Origin: FW021-bin31 sp964558275
Lineage (GTDB): Bacteria > Bacteroidota > Bacteroidia > Chitinophagales > Chitinophagaceae
Direction of reading: 5' to 3'
Length of the DNA: 26,723 bases
NCBI GenBank assembly: GCA_964558275.1
Contig: CAZLDH010000020.1
Coordinates: 1-26,723 of the forward strand
Below, in pieces: positions 1 to 8,963 of the stretch. Every line of letters starts with the position of its first letter. The first letter of the stretch is position 1. Below the pieces are notes generated by a model. The model was not told the DNA's origin. It saw only the letters and a list, made by a program, of their open reading frames with translations, and did not search any database. The position numbers and the translations under genes were made by a program.

Positions 1-3000
1 TAGTTTGTATTCTTGACAAGGGGTTGTACTTGAGGCCTGTAACCGCCTGGCCCATAAGTGGAAGTGAATGGGGATCCTCTCCCTGATATGCGGCTAAAAA
101 GGCAGGGATCAGAACATCTTCTGCATACTTGCCATAGCCTTTGGCATAGTCCGGATTATTCGGATCGGTGGCTCCATTGGTATATGGATTTTTTTCTCCT
201 AATCGTTCAGAGATGATATGACGATAACTTTCAAACTTTTTATAGGTGGAAGATACCCCCGTTTCTTCATCTATTTGATCAAATAAGGTTTTCAAAGAGA
301 AGAAAGAGACTTCAAATCCGCCTACATCATACGGATTGAGGTGACGGAAAAGTCCATTTCGATTGGTCTTTTTAAATAATTCCGAATGATTTTTGGAAAA
401 GGATTTATGCAGCCTAAGGTCTATAACCAAGCTGGGGAGTGGCTCTAATGTAGCTTGTATATCAAATTGTTGCGTAAATTGTTGTCTGTATTTTGTATTT
501 AAGGTAGTATCTTGAGTGATCCATCCTTCTTCTCCTAATTGATCTAACCATTGTTTATTTGGTTGCCAGCCGAAGGCGAATTTTAATCCTGGTTTCTTTG
601 CTTTCCAATTTTGTCCCATGAAACCAATGTTATTTAGATATCCCGGTAGGGTGGTTCTTGAGTTTTCGCTATATTTTAAAGCAACTCTTTTGATGGAAAG
701 CAGTGGCATCATCAATGCTTTGAGCGCCGGGGAAATGGTGTTTTTATCTTCTTCTGAGGATCCATTTGCTCCATATTGGAAAGTGTTTATTTTCTTCAGG
801 AATGGAGATTTATTATAAAGTCGGTTAAAATCCAGATTAGCGTTCAATTGTTTTTGGCTGCTGTTTTCAATAATATTTCCCAGATATGGCATCAACAAAG
901 ATCCTGCGGTCCACTGATAATTGCTCAGATAGTTCAGGTTTATTTGCATCCAGTCCAGTAAAGGAAATTTTTGCAATGGTAGTGTGTAGGAGGCTGTAGC
1001 CGTTTGGTTGAACATGGTGGGTCTTCCAAAGTTTAAAAGATTTGTCCATACACTGTCTTTTTTTGAGGAAGTATTAATGGCACCAAAAGGTTCATCTATT
1101 TTAGAATAATTTACTGCTTGGAAGTCCAGACTAATAGATTTTGTTAAATCCCAATGCAAAGTATAATATCTGTCAAAGTTAAAATGTTTATCAAAGGTTG
1201 CAGGAATGGAAAAATCGCCCCCGCCAATATTTCTGATATTTGTTTCTCCGAATTGTCGATCAACTTCTGCTCGAATACTAATCAGAGAGGGGATAGGGTT
1301 AATATTAATGTCTTTTAAGAGTGCCAAGTAAGGAGAGGAACCAATAAGATTCCGAAAAGGCGCAATAAATTTCCCCTTTGCTACGTAATTATATCCCACG
1401 CCTAAGTGATTTCTTGTCAAGACATCGTTTTTAATCAGTGGGTTGTGGGAATACATTTTGCTATAAGAATAACTAAGATTGAAGTTACTCGGAGCCCATG
1501 GGTGGTTGGTTGTTTTATCCGGATCAGGCAGGATTCTTACATTTGTAAGATTTAAGCTTGTGATAGAAGTGAATTTCTCTGCTTGTTCCAAAATGGAATC
1601 TTTTGCTTTCTGACTTCTGGCCATATCTAGTTTGTCCGACAATTTAATATCTAAATCATAAGGATCGTATTCCGGCTTGCTAATCGTCCGGGAATATCCT
1701 GCATAAACGGGAATAGACAAACGCCAATTTTGTGGTAGTAGTTTTCCTAACTGCAGGTTGGCGGAAACATCATATTGATAGAAGTTATCCTTAAATCTTT
1801 CTTGTAATTGTTGGTTGACATTGCCAAATCCTGCGGTGTGCATTCTACCTGCAAGGTGAATACTTCCAATATCTGCTACCTGAAGGTTTAAATGACCGGT
1901 AGCGGCATATCCTCCGGATTCTTCCATATCTGAAACGCGCAATTCATCAAACCATACAGTGGCTGATTTGGGAAGCTGATCATTGGAAAGGTCAGTTTGG
2001 TTTTCGTCCGGATTTAAGATGCCGAGTAAGACTTGTCTTACACTGCCAAGACTGGGGTTACCTACAACCGTAACATAATTACCTTTGTTATCTTCTATGG
2101 TATATGGATCGGTTACGGAGGCGCCTGTTTGATTCCTTTTTTGTTTTAATCTGGGAAACATATTCAGATTAATGTCCACTGCGTTGGCGTCCGGCCAAAT
2201 GGTATTGGGGTTTAATAAATTATCCGGATTGGTTAGTTTTAGTGGAATCCGATATTCATAATAGTTGTTTACGAAGTCGCTCCCAATACGAATAACTGCC
2301 TGAAGCTCTCCATCATGGGTTTGTAAATTTCCCTCAGGAGCTTCTGCGTGAATGAACATCTGTAGTCGACCGAATTTTCTGAGATCTACATCCATTTTTT
2401 TGAATACTGCACGAGCTTTCCCGTCTTTTAGCTCTTTTGTCTCCAAAGAAAGAGATTGCTCATTAAGGTATTGATTGACATTATTTTGGCTTAACTGTGT
2501 TTGACGTTGTATTCCCGGGGGAATCACGTAAGGAATCGGACGTCTTGAAGCGTTCTCTTCTAAGTTGACAGATGATACAATGAAGTTGGCTTCTCTATTG
2601 GGATCGATGGGGATGTAAGCTCCTGAGGTATCTAATTGGTATTGATAAGTTCGCCATTGATTTCTAACCAGTCCTAGTCGAGCAAAACGTAGCACTACAC
2701 TATCCTGAAAGCCTGTCAAGAACATTCTCATAAATCGGATGGATTTAAAATCGGGAATATTTCCTATTTTATCACTATAATCCTGTATAGGAATTCGAAA
2801 TTGATACCATGTTTCCGTGGTGAGCGGCCCTCTTTCTTGATTAGGTTGAACCTCTATTTTATATACAATAAAATTCTCTCCAAACTGCATGATTGTATGC
2901 ATGTTAACGGTATATTGGAAATATTCTTCGGTTTCATTCAGCGTATTGTCTTGATTGATATCTTCGGTTTCCGGGCGGTTTGTGGCGGCATGAGATCTTT

Positions 3001-6000
3001 GGTTCCCTGAGGCAATTGGGGAGTTTCCATCGGGCATGTCGAATCTTTTATATCGTTCTAAGATGCCGAGTTGCATCTGATCGTAGTCTTTGCCTCTATA
3101 GAAATGATAATCATCATTAGATGGATCGTTAGCAGCCTCCTGATATATTTCAGAACCCGCACCAAAAGTTTGTAGTAATGCCTGCAAGTAGGCTTTGTGA
3201 AATACTTTCTCTTGGTCATTACCGATTCCATCATAACCAACATCCTGATATGCCCTTGCTTCGGGATCATTATCGAAGGCATTCGTTATTTGTTCCTGAA
3301 AACGGGGAGTTCTGCCCCAAACAGAAGTGTTTGTTTTTTGTGCTTGTTGCGCCGGCTTTGGCATGCCGTTTTCGAAAGCCATTTTACTGTCTTTTAAAAC
3401 GTCTTCGGAGATGTTCCCTAAATTAATATAAAGATCTCCCCCCTCTGCATTAGGGTTATTAATGAAAGGATCCATTACCCAAAACTCAATGTACTGAACG
3501 TTGGAAGTTTCGAAATCCGTGTTGTTAATTGTTCTGGTAATCCCACCCCAGCTTTTTTCGGGATGTGTTAGTTTTCCTTTTGCATCGACTTTCGTTGGGC
3601 TTGTGACATAGTTATATGGTCCTCTTTGTTTAGGATAATAGGCAAGATCCAGGGTGTTAAGAAAGCTATGTCCATAATCTACACTCTTTTTGGGAAATAC
3701 ATCCTGTTGTCTGACTTGTCTTACATAGTGTCCAAGATAGGATTCCTTATCTGAAAGTAGATATTCCGGTGTTCCTCTTTCTCCGCTTATTAATTCGGGT
3801 TCGATGGTGTACCATGAAAGTAAAGCACGTTTATATCCATTTTTTAAAGAATCGGTTAAGGAAGCTTCCGGAAATAGAATATTTCCATTTGGATCGGTTG
3901 CTTTTTGTGGTGTAGAAGCTAAGTGCCAGCTGTTAAAAGGATTCCTCAAATCATAGGAATAAGAAGCGCCCTCAAAATCATCCAGGTATATTGTGCCCTG
4001 GCTCCCTTTGCCAATGAGTTTGGAATGTCCCGGAAAGAGACGAGCTACTTCTCCGGAAGCTGTAATATGGGATTCTGCTTGTGTTTTTTCTTTACGAAGG
4101 CTGTTTATAAAACGGGTGAGATCCGGTAGGTCAGAACGATAATTAAAATCGACTCCTCCAATTGTGTTGGCGATAGGATCTTGATTGTAACTGACAATAC
4201 TAAAATAAGGCTTTTCTGTCATGCGAATAAAGGAAGCCCCAAGGGTTAGTTTGTTGTTTACTTTATAATTGAGTCGCATCCCAAAGTAGTTTCGGGTTTG
4301 TTGACCAAAAGAGGCATTGTCTTCGTAATGGATATTGATAGGCAAACCTGAGTTAAGAATGGCTTCATTTGTTATTTGTACGGTACCCATAGAATAGTTG
4401 ATGGTGTAATCCACATTCTCTATAAGTTGCTGGCCTCCTGCTGTGATGGTCACCGAACCTTTGGGAATATTGAATCCATTTAAAGAGATGACTGAAGATG
4501 AGCTTGCTTTATAGGAACCTCGAATGATAAAACGATTATTTTGAGGGAATTGTCTGGCAATGGTGAGCGTAGAATCATACAGTTTTTGATATTTATACTT
4601 ATCTGCCAGCACAGAATCCCCATTAAATACTTTGTCTAAAGCACTACCGAAAGGCTGCAGGACCGGAAAAATAATGAAACCACGGCGTTTGTCAATAGTA
4701 TAGCCGTTTACAAAGTCAAAAACTCCATCCGGTTGCGGATCATTTTGACTGTTTAAACGATCCAAATTAAGAATAGAAAGCAACATTTTACCTTTATACA
4801 TGCCTTGTGCATCAGGTAAATATCTTTTTTCTCCACCCCCGGGATCCTGATAAAAGATTTCCAGATGAAAATCCTCTCTATTCACTTGAAAATTATCGAT
4901 GGAATAGATGTTTTTCATCATTAAATCCCATATTGGAAGAGTAGGACGAGCGGATGTCGCTTTCAGTAATTTTAAGAAAAGGATTTGAGGTTGAGCCAAT
5001 TTCCCTTTTGGGGTAACATTACTGGCAAATTCCCCTACTTGATAGACTTCTCCGTTATAGGTATATTGGAAAGCAACAGCCAGTACTTCATCCGGGCGTA
5101 ATTTTCTGTTTAAGGAGATATATCCTAACATATCGTTTACCGTATATTCAGTGGAGTCTAACAAACGCGCATAGGTTTTCTCAAAATCCTGTACAGGTGA
5201 CAAGTTTAGTGTTTTTAATCGATTGATAACAAGACCCGAATTTCGGAAAGTAGCATTAGAAGTCACCTTTTTAAACTCGTCGTTGGCATCATTTCTAGGC
5301 ATAGGGTTACTCCCCAGCGGAGTGATATTCGAATTATATGGGTCGTGTTCCCCTAAATCCATTAGTCCGACAATATCCCTTGATCGGGTGGTCGCACCTC
5401 TTTTGTTGGTGACCCAGACCTGAATTCTGGTAATGTGTATTTGTGAATTTATATGGGGAAGCGTGGACATTGCTTCATTATAATGATCTCTAAAGTACTG
5501 ACTTAGGAAGAAATGCTGGTTGTCCTGATATTGATCCGCCTGTTTGTCAAATTTGTGTGTTTGTGCTCCTCCCTGTAGAACAATATTTTTCTTTTTGGAT
5601 TTTTGTATAGAGAAAATATTTGTTACGGTAAGTCGTCCGAATTTAAGTTTTGTTTTTATTCCAAATAGAGAACGAACTCCGGAAATAAGTTCACTGCGAA
5701 GCGGGAAACTGACATTACCGGCTTCTACTTTCTGTACGATACTGTTTTTGTCTCCGGTGTATTCGAGTTTAATTTGTTTATCGAAAGAAAACACGGAATT
5801 GGTATTGTATGTGCTGGTTAGCCGTAAATTTTTTCCAATTTGCCCTTGGATATTGAGGTTGATATCCATATCAAAATTAGGTCCTCCTGTAATTCTGGCT
5901 CTTTCAGGGAGGATGGGGTTTTTGAAATTTTGCCTTTCATATCCCATGGTAACGCTCATACTCCCTTTAGGGCTGATTGAGGCAGCTGTTCCGCCAAATA

Positions 6001-6493
6001 ATCGATTAAATAAATCGGCACCATAGTATAATGCCGGACTATGCTGCATGCGATTGAGGTTTGTATAGGTGTTTCTGCGTTGTTGCCAATAATTTCTTTC
6101 TTGTTGTTGTCCTTTGAGGTCAAGATATTCGTCAAAGGAATAGGCTGCGGCATTTCTAGTAGGTGCTGTTCTATTTCCCTTATTAAAATTGTATTGACGT
6201 TCTTTTGGATTGTATCGAACACTATCTCTATAGATTAATGGAGGCTTTAAATCTATCGAATAAGGTTTATAATGGAAGAAAGATGGAGCTCTGTAGTCGT
6301 AAATAGGAAAATGTAAAGTATCTTTTTTAGTGGTATCTGTTACTGTTGTATCCGCGCTGAGAATAGTAGATATGGTGGAAATATTGAAAGGAACTTCATT
6401 TTTAGAAATACCATAGCCATTAGTCCATATACATAAAAAACATAATAATGAACAAAGGGATTGTCCCGAAATTCTATATAGTCGGTTCGTCAA
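1..6493 (-). CDS. sprA: Cell-surface protein SprA (type IX secretion translocon), 3' end outside window
   Basis: SprA is the giant outer-membrane beta-barrel that forms the translocon of the type IX secretion system and is needed for gliding in motile Bacteroidota. I translated the minus strand at several sites and found the same open frame throughout: YSFDEYLDL near the N-terminus, VGEFASNVTP, GEVARLFPGHS, RYKRFDMPDGNSP (about residues 1147-1159), VWFDELRVSD (about 1513-1522), and KYAEDVLIPAFLAAY close to the left edge. About 2164 codons are present; family members are usually near 2400, so roughly the last tenth is missing. No in-frame ATG precedes the conserved region. The best start is TTG at 6491-6493, giving MTNRLYRISG followed by a hydrophobic signal-peptide core (SLCSLLCFLCIW). 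It starts 29 bases after the ruvA stop, so the two are probably co-transcribed. I did not check every codon for a stop. The family call is very secure; the start is moderately secure. Confidence 0.95.
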   Translation of the reverse strand, partial: MTNRLYRISGQSLCSLLCFLCIWTNGYGISKNEVPFNISTISTILSADTTVTDTTKKDTLHFPIYDYRAPSFFHYKPYSIDLKPPLIYRDSVRYNPKERQYNFNKGNRTAPTRNAAAYSFDEYLDLKGQQQERNYWQQRRNTYTNLNRMQHSPALYYGADLFNRLFGGTAASISPKGSMSVTMGYERQNFKNPILPERARITGGPNFDMDINLNIQGQIGKNLRLTSTYNTNSVFSFDKQIKLEYTGDKNSIVQKVEAGNVSFPLRSELISGVRSLFGIKTKLKFGRLTVTNIFSIQKSKKKNIVLQGGAQTHKFDKQADQYQDNQHFFLSQYFRDHYNEAMSTLPHINSQIHITRIQVWVTNKRGATTRSRDIVGLMDLGEHDPYNSNITPLGSNPMPRNDANDEFKKVTSNATFRNSGLVINRLKTLNLSPVQDFEKTYARLLDSTEYTVNDMLGYISLNRKLRPDEVLAVAFQYTYNGEVYQVGEFASNVTPKGKLAQPQILFLKLLKATSARPTLPIWDLMMKNIYSIDNFQVNREDFHLEIFYQDPGGGEKRYLPDAQGMYKGKMLLSILNLDRLNSQNDPQPDGVFDFVNGYTIDKRRGFIIFPVLQPFGSALDKVFNGDSVLADKYKYQKLYDSTLTIARQFPQNNRFIIRGSYKASSSSVISLNGFNIPKGSVTITAGGQQLIENVDYTINYSMGTVQITNEAILNSGLPINIHYEDNASFGQQTRNYFGMRLNYKVNNKLTLGASFIRMTEKPYFSIVSYNQDPIANTIGGVDFNYRSDLPDLTRFINSLRKEKTQAESHITASGEVARLFPGHSKLIGKGSQGTIYLDDFEGASYSYDLRNPFNSWHLASTPQKATDPNGNILFPEASLTDSLKNGYKRALLSWYTIEPELISGERGTPEYLLSDKESYLGHYVRQVRQQDVFPKKSVDYGHSFLNTLDLAYYPKQRGPYNYVTSPTKVDAKGKLTHPEKSWGGITRTINNTDFETSNVQYIEFWVMDPFINNPNAEGGDLYINLGNISEDVLKDSKMAFENGMPKPAQQAQKTNTSVWGRTPRFQEQITNAFDNDPEARAYQDVGYDGIGNDQEKVFHKAYLQALLQTFGAGSEIYQEAANDPSNDDYHFYRGKDYDQMQLGILERYKRFDMPDGNSPIASGNQRSHAATNRPETEDINQDNTLNETEEYFQYTVNMHTIMQFGENFIVYKIEVQPNQERGPLTTETWYQFRIPIQDYSDKIGNIPDFKSIRFMRMFLTGFQDSVVLRFARLGLVRNQWRTYQYQLDTSGAYIPIDPNREANFIVSSVNLEENASRRPIPYVIPPGIQRQTQLSQNNVNQYLNEQSLSLETKELKDGKARAVFKKMDVDLRKFGRLQMFIHAEAPEGNLQTHDGELQAVIRIGSDFVNNYYEYRIPLKLTNPDNLLNPNTIWPDANAVDINLNMFPRLKQKRNQTGASVTDPYTIEDNKGNYVTVVGNPSLGSVRQVLLGILNPDENQTDLSNDQLPKSATVWFDELRVSDMEESGGYAATGHLNLQVADIGSIHLAGRMHTAGFGNVNQQLQERFKDNFYQYDVSANLQLGKLLPQNWRLSIPVYAGYSRTISKPEYDPYDLDIKLSDKLDMARSQKAKDSILEQAEKFTSITSLNLTNVRILPDPDKTTNHPWAPSNFNLSYSYSKMYSHNPLIKNDVLTRNHLGVGYNYVAKGKFIAPFRNLIGSSPYLALLKDININPIPSLISIRAEVDRQFGETNIRNIGGGDFSIPATFDKHFNFDRYYTLHWDLTKSISLDFQAVNYSKIDEPFGAINTSSKKDSVWTNLLNFGRPTMFNQTATASYTLPLQKFPLLDWMQINLNYLSNYQWTAGSLLMPYLGNIIENSSQKQLNANLDFNRLYNKSPFLKKINTFQYGANGSSEEDKNTISPALKALMMPLLSIKRVALKYSENSRTTLPGYLNNIGFMGQNWKAKKPGLKFAFGWQPNKQWLDQLGEEGWITQDTTLNTKYRQQFTQQFDIQATLEPLPSLVIDLRLHKSFSKNHSELFKKTNRNGLFRHLNPYDVGGFEVSFFSLKTLFDQIDEETGVSSTYKKFESYRHIISERLGEKNPYTNGATDPNNPDYAKGYGKYAEDVLIPAFLAAYQGEDPHSLPLMGQAVTGLKYNPLSRIQT

Positions 6494-6522
6494 AGGATAG
6501 GTTTTGCAGGTAAAGTTTGTTT

Positions 6523-7119
6523 TTAAATGTTTTTCAAAGCCTGTTTAATTAAAAGTTCCACATTATCTATTTCAGCATTGGTCTTTAACGCTTTTTTTAT
6601 GGCTTTGCTCGCCATGTTTTTACTTATTCCTAATGCAACCAATGCTTCTAAAGCATCATTAGAAAAATTATTATTTGAAGATATAACAGAATCTTGAGAA
6701 TCAGTTGGAACGATAGTGTTTTTTGTTAATTTATCTTTTAAATCCAAGATGATTCTTTTGGCTGTTTTGACACCGATACCCTTAACGCTTTTTAGCATTT
6801 TAACATTTTCATCCAGGATGGCTGCTTGTATCTCTTCAGGTTTCATTCCTGAAAGAATAACGCGAGTGGTTGCAGCGCCTACTGCGGATACAGATATAAG
6901 GGACAGAAACATTTCTTTTTCTTCCTTGGTATAAAACCCATAAAGCGTATGTGCATCTTCTTTTATATGTAGGTGCGTATGCAACTTGCATCTTTCCAGA
7001 GATTGGATTTGTTCGTAGGTATGTAGGCTTATTTGCACTTCATATCCTAATCCATTGATGTCTAAATAAATACAAGTTGGAGATTTATAAGTAATTTTAC
7101 CTTCTATATAAGCAATCAT
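6523..7119 (-). CDS. ruvA: Holliday junction branch migration protein RuvA
   Basis: RuvA binds four-way Holliday junctions as a tetramer and loads the RuvB motor for branch migration in recombination repair; it is cytoplasmic. The 198-aa protein has normal family length. It has the N-terminal OB-fold (about 1-62, starting MIAYIEGKI and containing GLGYEVQIS), two helix-hairpin-helix motifs (SVSAVGAATTRVILSG about 76-91 and SVKGIGVKTAKRI about 111-123), and the C-terminal RuvB-contacting domain (about 150-198, DALEALVALGIS). The ATG at 7117-7119 has a good -7 element 16 bases upstream. The gene is first in an apparent operon with sprA and divergent from fabH. The identification is very secure. 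Confidence 0.97.
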   Translation of the reverse strand: MIAYIEGKITYKSPTCIYLDINGLGYEVQISLHTYEQIQSLERCKLHTHLHIKEDAHTLYGFYTKEEKEMFLSLISVSAVGAATTRVILSGMKPEEIQAAILDENVKMLKSVKGIGVKTAKRIILDLKDKLTKNTIVPTDSQDSVISSNNNFSNDALEALVALGISKNMASKAIKKALKTNAEIDNVELLIKQALKNI

Positions 7120-7135
7120 TTATTAGAATTTGTTA

Positions 7136-7143
7136 CAAATTTA
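7136..7143 (-). promoter_or_regulatory. Promoter -7 element for ruvA-sprA
   Basis: On the minus strand this reads TAAATTTG followed by T, a full match to the Bacteroidota primary-sigma -7 consensus TAnnTTTG. It lies 16 bases upstream of the ruvA ATG, implying a leader of little more than ten bases. No clear TTTG was seen at the -33 position. This is a consensus match only. Confidence 0.5.
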
Positions 7144-7185
7144 AGGGAAATCTTAAATAAAACTTAATCTATTGAATGTTTGACT

Positions 7186-7193
7186 TACTTTTG
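7186..7193 (+). promoter_or_regulatory. Promoter -7 element for fabH
   Basis: TACTTTTG followed by C fully matches the Bacteroidota -7 consensus TAnnTTTG and lies 29 bases before the fabH ATG. The expected -33 position holds only CTTA, a poor match. It is back-to-back with the ruvA promoter in a 103-base intergenic gap. Confidence 0.45.
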
Positions 7194-7222
7194 CCTGATA
7201 TTGAAAAAAAAAATGCTGGTTA

Positions 7223-8227
7223 ATGAAAAAAAGAAATGCTGCTATTACCGCTGTTGGTGGGTATGTTCCGGATTATATATTGACGAACGAGGAGTTAGAG
7301 ACAATGGTAGATACAAGCGACGAATGGATTCAGTCACGTACCGGAATTAGAGAGCGACGTATTTTAAAAGGTGAAGGAAAAGGGGCTTCTGATTTGGGCG
7401 CTCCTGCAGTACAGAATTTATTAGATAAACGCGGTATTAATGCTGATGAAATTGATTTATTGATTTGTTGTACTGCGACGCCGGATATGTTGTTTCCTGC
7501 TACGGCAAATATTATATGTGAAAAAGTGGGGGCAAAAAATGCCTGGAGCTTTGATCTTTTGGCTGCATGTTCCGGTTTCCTCTTTGCATTACAGACCGCA
7601 GCCCAATTTGTAGAAAATGGGACGCATAAAAAAGTTGTTGTTGTTGGCGCCGACAAGATGAGCTCTATTGTAGATTATACCGATCGCACCACTTGTGTTC
7701 TTTTTGGTGATGGCGGAGGAGCTGTTTTATTAGAGCCTAATACAGAAGGATTGGGATTGATTGATAGTAATTTGAAAACAGATGGTGTTGGTCGCAATTA
7801 TCTTTGTTTAAAAGGCGGAGGTTCTGCTTATCCTGCCAGTGAGAAAACAGTAGCAGAGAAAGATCATTTTATTTATCAAGAAGGAAGAACCGTTTTTAAA
7901 TTTGCCGTAACCAATATGGCGGAGGCTTCTTATGAATTGATGCAACGCAATAATCTGACTGACAATGATATTGCTTGGCTGGTTCCGCATCAGGCCAATA
8001 AAAGAATTATAGATGCGACAGCCAATCGTATGGGACTTGATCATGAGAAAGTCATGTTGAATATTGATCATTTTGGGAATACTACTACTGCAACTATACC
8101 ACTCTGTTTGTGGGAATGGGAAAAAAAGTTGAAGAAAGGAGATAATCTGGTATTGGCTGCATTCGGTGGTGGTTTTACCTGGGGCGCAGAATTTTTGAAA
8201 TGGGCTTATGATGGAGATCAGATTTAG
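7223..8227 (+). CDS. fabH: Beta-ketoacyl-ACP synthase III (FabH)
   Basis: FabH condenses an acyl-CoA starter (often acetyl-CoA or a branched acyl-CoA) with malonyl-ACP, the first step of type II fatty-acid synthesis in the cytoplasm. The 334-aa protein has normal family length and carries the full catalytic triad: Cys116 in DLLAACSGF, His256 in VPHQAN and Asn286 in HFGNTT. The conserved DEWIQSRTGIRER (about 33-45) and the C-terminal FGGGFTWG loop (about 314-321) are also present. The ATG at 7223 is preferred; an ATG at 7213 is out of frame. The stop codon overlaps that of the convergent glycosyltransferase gene. No plsX or acp neighbour lies in the window. The starter-acyl preference cannot be read from the sequence. 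Confidence 0.96.
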   Translation: MKKRNAAITAVGGYVPDYILTNEELETMVDTSDEWIQSRTGIRERRILKGEGKGASDLGAPAVQNLLDKRGINADEIDLLICCTATPDMLFPATANIICEKVGAKNAWSFDLLAACSGFLFALQTAAQFVENGTHKKVVVVGADKMSSIVDYTDRTTCVLFGDGGGAVLLEPNTEGLGLIDSNLKTDGVGRNYLCLKGGGSAYPASEKTVAEKDHFIYQEGRTVFKFAVTNMAEASYELMQRNNLTDNDIAWLVPHQANKRIIDATANRMGLDHEKVMLNIDHFGNTTTATIPLCLWEWEKKLKKGDNLVLAAFGGGFTWGAEFLKWAYDGDQI

Positions 8228-8859
8228 GCTTTTTTCTGATGAGATAAACTATCTTCCTGATCCCTGTAATAGATATAAGTAGGCGCATCAATCTTAACTA
8301 CTTTCTTTCCTTGGGCAATCATATTTTCCATGAAAAAACTATCATCTGAGTATTGATTCTGAAATAAATTTGATGGGTCTAATGATTGTTTTTTTATAAA
8401 AAAAGATCCCCCTACTGCGCATTTATCGATATGAATGAGCTGTTGGGGATTATTTTTGTCCGGCAAATATGGATCGCCTACTATTTTTACATTGCTGTGT
8501 AATAAATCAATTTCGGGATGTTTTTCCAAAAATGCTTGTCGGTGTTGAAGATGTTCCGGAGCATATTTATCATCTGTGTCTAAAAAGGTGATGTATTTTC
8601 CTTTTGCAATCTGCATCCCAGCATTTCTACTGTGTGCCAAGCCACTGTGCTCTTTTTTGAAGTATTGAATAGGGCGTTTTTTTAAATAGGGTCGTATCAC
8701 TTCCTTTGTATTATCCATAGACCCGTCATCTATTATGATGGCTTCCCAATGTGTTGATTTTTGCGCAATTAAAGAGTCTAATGCTCTTTTTATAATTTTT
8801 GCCCTGTTATAAGTACAAATAATTACTGAAAAAAAAGGTTGATTTTCTGTTTTCTCCAT
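8224..8859 (-). CDS. Family 2 glycosyltransferase
   Basis: The 211-aa protein is a GT-A fold, GT2-type sugar transferase. Its N-terminus reads FSVIICTYNRA (about 10-20), followed by the IIIDDGSMDNT nucleotide-sugar motif (about 41-51) and the metal/diphosphate-binding FLDTDD (DxD-type, D94-D96). There is no signal peptide or clear membrane helix, so it is probably cytoplasmic or peripheral. At 211 aa it is close to the bare catalytic domain; many GT2 enzymes have 50-100 more residues at the C-terminus. The donor and acceptor cannot be inferred: it is not in a polysaccharide cluster, and its neighbours fabH and anmK give only a loose link to envelope synthesis. Its TAA stop overlaps the fabH TAG stop on the other strand. 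Confidence 0.88.
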   Translation of the reverse strand: MEKTENQPFFSVIICTYNRAKIIKRALDSLIAQKSTHWEAIIIDDGSMDNTKEVIRPYLKKRPIQYFKKEHSGLAHSRNAGMQIAKGKYITFLDTDDKYAPEHLQHRQAFLEKHPEIDLLHSNVKIVGDPYLPDKNNPQQLIHIDKCAVGGSFFIKKQSLDPSNLFQNQYSDDSFFMENMIAQGKKVVKIDAPTYIYYRDQEDSLSHQKKA

Positions 8860-8915
8860 TGGTTAAAAATACAACAATTTATGAAGATAAAAGTTAGAAT
8901 TTACCTCCATTCTGC

Positions 8916-8946
8916 TTGCTCTTTATGGTATTGGCACTTACCTTTG
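8916..8946 (+). promoter_or_regulatory. Promoter of anmK (-33 TTG, -7 TACCTTTG)
   Basis: TTG at 8916-8918 is followed after 20 bases by TACCTTTG at 8939-8946 and then C. This fits the Bacteroidota consensus TTTG-N19-21-TAnnTTTG in both boxes and spacing. Transcription would start near 8950, giving a leader of about 14 bases to the ATG at 8964. The match also argues that the in-frame TTG at 8916 is promoter sequence and not a start codon. Confidence 0.6.
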
Positions 8947-8963
8947 CGAAAAATTGTTTTTCT

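Noticed and set aside
5544..6026. 160-codon open frame on the plus strand opposite sprA
   Set aside because: The minus strand here reads as conserved SprA sequence, so this is an antisense shadow with no recognisable motif.
7330..7656. 108-codon minus-strand frame inside fabH
   Set aside because: It is antisense to a well-conserved catalytic gene and has no motif or start signal of its own.
8889..8896. TAACTTTT on the minus strand as a promoter for the glycosyltransferase
   Set aside because: It has one mismatch to TAnnTTTG and no -33 box at the right distance, so it is too weak to list as a feature.
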